In this document: positions 14,788 to 17,967 of the stretch, in pieces | Position numbering within the stretch: the first letter of the stretch is position 1 | Layout: every line of letters starts with the position of its first letter | Assembly (NCBI GenBank): GCA_043809745.1 | Contig: JBDROU010000021.1 | Span: 1-17,967 of the forward strand | Length of the DNA stretch: 17,967 nt | From: JBDROU01 sp043809745 [NCBI: bacterium] | GTDB taxonomy: Bacteria; Elusimicrobiota; JBDRMW01 | Direction: 5' to 3' | Position numbers and translations under genes: made by a program | The notes under the pieces: generated by a model | Told to the model about the DNA's origin: nothing | The model's database searches: none | The model's input: the letters and a program-made list of their open reading frames with translations, nothing else

Positions 14788-17611
14788 AATAAACATAAAA
14801 ACATATAGTTTTAGTGAGAATATAATCTTTAAAATAGCTGATTATTTAGAAGAAACGTTCCTAGATAAAGGGTTTGATTTAAGCAGGTGCGCTATAGTAT
14901 TTGGAGGCAGGAGACCTTCTTTATTCTTAAAAAAGGAACTATCTAAAAGGATAGGAAAAAGTTATCTTTCACCTAATTTCTTCTCTATTGATGATTTCTT
15001 AAGTTTTATTATTGAAAAAAAAGGAATTTATAGAAATCTGTCAGATTTAGATACCGCGTTCATTATTTATAACATTACTAAAAATTATGCACCTGAGATG
15101 CTTATTGGCAGGGAGGAATTCTCTAATTTTTTACCTTGGGCCAATGAGATCGCTGCTTTTATTGATGAACTTGACTTAGAGGATGTTTCATCAGAATCTC
15201 TTAAAAACGTTCAGAACTTTGCTCATATAGGTTATGAGGTTCCGGAGTCTATAAATAAGATGCTGCAGAATATAGTTTCAATAAGGGAAGCCTACCATGA
15301 AGCGCTTAAGTCTAAAAAGGCTTTATCCCGGGGTCTGAAGTATCTTGAGGCTTCAAAACACATATCGGAAGTTAAATTCAGTGAATTCGATAAAATACTA
15401 TTTTGCAATCTGTTTTATCTGCATAAGACAGAAGAGGTAATAATCAAGGAGCTTTTCGAAAAAGATATTGCTGCTCTTTTTTTTCAGAGCGATAAATCTG
15501 ACTGGAATGCTTTTAATCGAATCGAAAATGTACTTAATTGTAATATCAAGCCGCAGGAAGCAGTTAAGCCTAAATATGAGTTGAATTTATTTAGGGGGTT
15601 TGACTCGCATTCCCAGGTCTGTACTGTAAGGGAAGTAATAAAAAAAGTAAATGATCTTAATAATACAGTAATTCTTCTTTCGGACAGTAATAATCTTGTG
15701 CCTTTACTGTCCGAAATGTCCGCAAATGTGGATGATTATAATGTTTCTATCGGATACCCATTGAGAAGAAGTACAATCTTTAATTTGTTTATCTCAATAT
15801 TTAAGGCACAGTTTACAAGAAAAAATGATAAATATTATACAAAGGATTATTTAAAGCTATTACTGCATCCGCTGGTTAAGAACTTAAGCATTTCTTCGAC
15901 ACCTGCAAATACAAGAATTCTAGTGCATAAGATTGAAGAGATTTTATTAGGTATTGAAGAATCGAAATTAAGTAAAAATACATTTGTCGAACTTAAAGAA
16001 ATAGAATCATGCCAAGAACTTTATTCAATTACATCAGAGATGTTGGCGAGTATGGGCATAAAAATAAGCTTAAACAATTTAGTGGATTTACTCAAGGAAG
16101 TGCACTCGCTAGCCTTTTATAATTGGGAGTATATAACGGATTTCAAAGGATTCTCTGTTGCGCTGGAAAGCTTACTTGGGATATTAGTTACCAAGGGTTC
16201 TATAGATAAGTATTCGCTCAACTCGAAAGTAATTGAAAAAATATACTCGATTAAAGACGAATTAGAAAATTTAGAATTTAAAGACAACCCGTTTAATAAA
16301 TATGAAATATTTAGGATTTTTGAAGACAAACTGAAAAAATTAACAATCTCATTTTCAGGTTCCCCGCTTAAAGGATTGCAGATACTGGGTCTTTTTGAAA
16401 CAAGAGCATTAAGTTTTGATAATGTAATAATTATGGATGCCAATGAATCAGTGCTCCCAAAATTAAGGCTTTATGAACCATTGATACCGAGGCAGATAAT
16501 GGTTAATTTAGGTCTTAACAGGCTTGAACAAGAGGAGGAAACACAAAGATATCATTTTATGAGGCTTATCGGTTCGGCGAAAAATGTTTATTGTGTATAT
16601 GATGATAGTCCACAAAAGCAAAGAAGCCGTTTTTTAGAAGAGATTATCTGGCAGAAAGAAAAAGAAGGAATAGATACAAAAATATATTCCCACAATAAAG
16701 CCAAATTTAATGTTGAAGTGCTAACGAAAACCAATAATGTTAAGAAAAATAATGAAACATTGGAGTTTTTGAAGAATTTTAGGTTTTCTCCGACAAGCAT
16801 TAATTCATATTTAGAATGCCCTTTACAGTTCTATTACAGGTATGTGCTTGGTTTGGAGAAAAAAGAGGAGGTATATGATGAACCTCAGGCAAATGAGATA
16901 GGGATATATGTCCACGATTTGCTCGATGTTACTTACAGAAAGTTTTTAGATAAAAGATTGGCAATTAATGAACATTTTAAGGAATCGTTTTTTAAGGAGT
17001 TTGAGAGCAAATTTAACGAAACCATAGGAAAGAGCATAGGTTCTGACGGGTTTATGGTAAAGGAGATTTTAAGGGTAAGGCTGGAAAGATTTCTTTATAA
17101 TGAATCTAATAGAACGGTCAAAAAGGTTTTATATCTTGAAAACGCTTCGTTGATTAAGAATATGCCCTTTCGGGATTCTTCAGTGCAGTTTAAGTGCGTT
17201 GTGGACAGGGTTGATATACTTGATGATGACTCGATGCTTGTACTGGATTATAAAACAGGTTCAATCCCAAAACCCATATCAAAATTAGATAAATTGGAAG
17301 CTTTGGAATTCAGCAGAAAAACAATAAAAGATACAATTCATTCATTCCAACTGCCGGTGTATTATTATGCTGTAAAGAATAAGCATCAAAATACTCCGTT
17401 GAATGCGGCATTCTATGATATAAGGAATCCGGAGAAGTTTTCCTACTTTGTAAAACCCGGAAAGAATATCGATACAGACAAAGCGGTGCAGATTTGCATG
17501 AAAGCTTTGGAATTTATATTAGAGGAAATACTTGATTTAAGCAAAGTTTTTGAACCGGACCGCGAAGGTCAGAAGTGTTTGTACTGTCCGTATGCGGGTA
17601 TGTGCCAGTAA
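14774..17611 (+). CDS. addB: AddB-type nuclease subunit with Fe-S cysteines
   Basis: This 945-residue partner of AddA carries the second nuclease, which cuts the other strand. The TTG at 14774 is chosen because GAGGAAG (14761-14767) lies 6 bases upstream, inside addA, giving a 14-base overlap and probable coupling. The N-terminal helicase-like half has lost its ATP site: the Walker A position reads FGGRRPSLFLKKEL with no GKT, as in many AddB-like proteins outside Bacillus. The C-terminal nuclease is complete, with SPTSINSYLECPLQFYYRYV, VDRVD (Asp811), VLDYKTG (Asp825, Lys827) and FQLPVYYYA (Gln859). Four cysteines fit the AddB iron-sulfur cluster that holds the nuclease domain together: Cys682 before it, then Cys935, Cys938 and Cys944 at the very C-terminus (CLYCPYAGMC). 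The gene ends the recognisable coding content of the window. Confidence 0.88.
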   Translation: MKKSEINIKTYSFSENIIFKIADYLEETFLDKGFDLSRCAIVFGGRRPSLFLKKELSKRIGKSYLSPNFFSIDDFLSFIIEKKGIYRNLSDLDTAFIIYNITKNYAPEMLIGREEFSNFLPWANEIAAFIDELDLEDVSSESLKNVQNFAHIGYEVPESINKMLQNIVSIREAYHEALKSKKALSRGLKYLEASKHISEVKFSEFDKILFCNLFYLHKTEEVIIKELFEKDIAALFFQSDKSDWNAFNRIENVLNCNIKPQEAVKPKYELNLFRGFDSHSQVCTVREVIKKVNDLNNTVILLSDSNNLVPLLSEMSANVDDYNVSIGYPLRRSTIFNLFISIFKAQFTRKNDKYYTKDYLKLLLHPLVKNLSISSTPANTRILVHKIEEILLGIEESKLSKNTFVELKEIESCQELYSITSEMLASMGIKISLNNLVDLLKEVHSLAFYNWEYITDFKGFSVALESLLGILVTKGSIDKYSLNSKVIEKIYSIKDELENLEFKDNPFNKYEIFRIFEDKLKKLTISFSGSPLKGLQILGLFETRALSFDNVIIMDANESVLPKLRLYEPLIPRQIMVNLGLNRLEQEEETQRYHFMRLIGSAKNVYCVYDDSPQKQRSRFLEEIIWQKEKEGIDTKIYSHNKAKFNVEVLTKTNNVKKNNETLEFLKNFRFSPTSINSYLECPLQFYYRYVLGLEKKEEVYDEPQANEIGIYVHDLLDVTYRKFLDKRLAINEHFKESFFKEFESKFNETIGKSIGSDGFMVKEILRVRLERFLYNESNRTVKKVLYLENASLIKNMPFRDSSVQFKCVVDRVDILDDDSMLVLDYKTGSIPKPISKLDKLEALEFSRKTIKDTIHSFQLPVYYYAVKNKHQNTPLNAAFYDIRNPEKFSYFVKPGKNIDTDKAVQICMKALEFILEEILDLSKVFEPDREGQKCLYCPYAGMCQ

Positions 17612-17695
17612 CAAAGCGCGTGACATACTTTAATAAAAAGTCAAGAAAATAGATAACCTATCGGATAAATCTCTGCATAAAAAGAGTATTTTGTG

Positions 17696-17719
17696 TTAGA
17701 TTTGCATATAAGCCTCCAT
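17696..17719 (-). CDS. Possible 7-codon minus-strand ORF (leader-peptide-like)
   Basis: On the minus strand a perfect AGGAGG (17733 to 17728) lies 8 bases before an ATG at 17719. The frame reads MEAYMQI and then stops. The ribosome-binding site is among the strongest in the window, yet the frame is tiny and no longer frame follows. It could be a leader peptide, the remnant of a lost gene, or part of a small RNA. It is listed because promoter, ribosome site and start line up on one strand. Confidence 0.25.
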   Translation of the reverse strand: MEAYMQI

Positions 17720-17766
17720 AGTGGGCGCCTCCTCTGTTATTTTATGCCCCTGTCCATGAAAAGTCT

Positions 17767-17794
17767 TATATAACAATACTTTTCAGTATGTCAA
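17767..17794 (-). promoter_or_regulatory. Minus-strand sigma70-type promoter candidate
   Basis: Read on the minus strand, a perfect TTGACA (17794-17789) is followed after 16 bases by TATATA (17772-17767). The spacer contains ATACT-GAAA-AGTAT, a 5-bp inverted repeat. Transcription would start near 17760 and run toward the 3' end of addB, passing the 7-codon ORF about 40 bases on. Confidence 0.4.
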
Positions 17795-17918
17795 TCGGCT
17801 TTTAAAACACACTTTTTTCTGCCTGCCCCGTTGACTCATTAAAGAATGTTACCCAAACGGAGTTCAGATAACATGGAGAATAGTGCCGTTGTTGTTCATG
17901 CTAAAACCACAAGACAGT

Positions 17919-17967
17919 GAAGCTGATCCCCAAGACCCCGAAGGGGTCGCGGGAGCTTCTCAGAAGC
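17919..17967. repeat. Nested GC-rich palindromes at the window edge
   Basis: GACCCC-GAA-GGGGTC (17934-17948) is a perfect hairpin. It is enclosed by CCC/GGG and then GAAGCT (17919-17924) pairing with AGCTTC (17954-17959), giving a long imperfect stem. The same right arm can pair instead with the last five bases, GCTTC-TCA-GAAGC (17955-17967), so two exclusive folds exist. The element appears cut by the window end. It is probably a dispersed palindromic repeat or part of a structured RNA; neither can be shown here. Confidence 0.45.

Larger units (their letters stand above)
17612..17967. other. Non-coding region downstream of addB
   Basis: There is no ORF of confident size on either strand in these 356 bases, and no clear T-tailed terminator directly after addB. 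The stretch holds a minus-strand promoter candidate with a strong ribosome-binding site and a 7-codon frame (listed), and GC-rich palindromes at the window edge (listed). Composition shifts from AT-rich to GC-rich after about 17920. Confidence 0.5.

Noticed and set aside
17621-17793. TGACATACT and AGTATGTCA as terminal inverted repeats of a small mobile element
   Set aside because: Nine-base arms in a 356-base gap are compatible with chance, there is no target-site duplication, and one arm is simply part of the minus-strand promoter.
17873-17920. 15-codon plus-strand ORF starting MENSAVVVH
   Set aside because: It lacks a well-spaced ribosome site and its end runs into the palindromic element; nothing supports translation.

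Overview
This AT-rich window reads almost entirely on the + strand. It suggests an uncultured diderm (Gram-negative-type) bacterium: there is a PorV/UPF0164-type outer-membrane barrel, a secreted protein with a C-terminal domain like those of type IX secretion (T9SS) cargo, an O-antigen ligase-like protein and an FtsB-like divisome protein. This mix is familiar from candidate lineages such as Omnitrophota or Elusimicrobiota and from the FCB group. That placement is a guess; there is no rRNA or ribosomal protein gene here to test it.

Layout. Bases 1-271 are non-coding, with a GC-rich hairpin and an AT-rich promoter-like stretch. At 272-5127 lies a two-gene unit: a very large secreted multi-domain glycoside hydrolase (three near-identical carbohydrate-binding-like modules, a clan GH-A-type TIM barrel, a ZU5-like domain and a CHU_C/FlgD-like C-terminal domain), followed by a PorV-like outer-membrane protein. 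A consensus promoter overlapped by a palindrome (5177-5206) opens what looks like one long operon: phosphohexomutase, O-antigen ligase/TPR protein, enolase, FtsB/DivIC-like protein, a four-helix membrane protein and a 62-residue single-pass protein that appears to start with CTG. A hairpin-plus-T terminator at 10783-10813 closes it. A possible 29-codon hydrophobic micro-ORF follows. Next come a PPC/DUF296 gene behind a dyad that contains a -10 box, and then the overlapping pair addA-addB with its own promoter candidate. The last 356 bases have no confident gene. They hold a minus-strand promoter with a strong ribosome-binding site in front of a 7-codon ORF, and GC-rich nested palindromes at the window edge.

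How the genes fit together. The first unit would export a glycan-active enzyme and supply a barrel of the type that carries T9SS cargo. The phosphohexomutase and ligase serve surface polysaccharide synthesis, the enolase serves glycolysis, and the FtsB-like protein serves cell division; eno-ftsB linkage is also known in proteobacteria. AddAB is the double-strand-break end-processing helicase-nuclease, with both nuclease sites and the iron-sulfur cysteines intact. The most unusual items are the cargo-PorV pair, the CTG-initiated small membrane protein, and the set of different perfect palindromes placed at gene starts.
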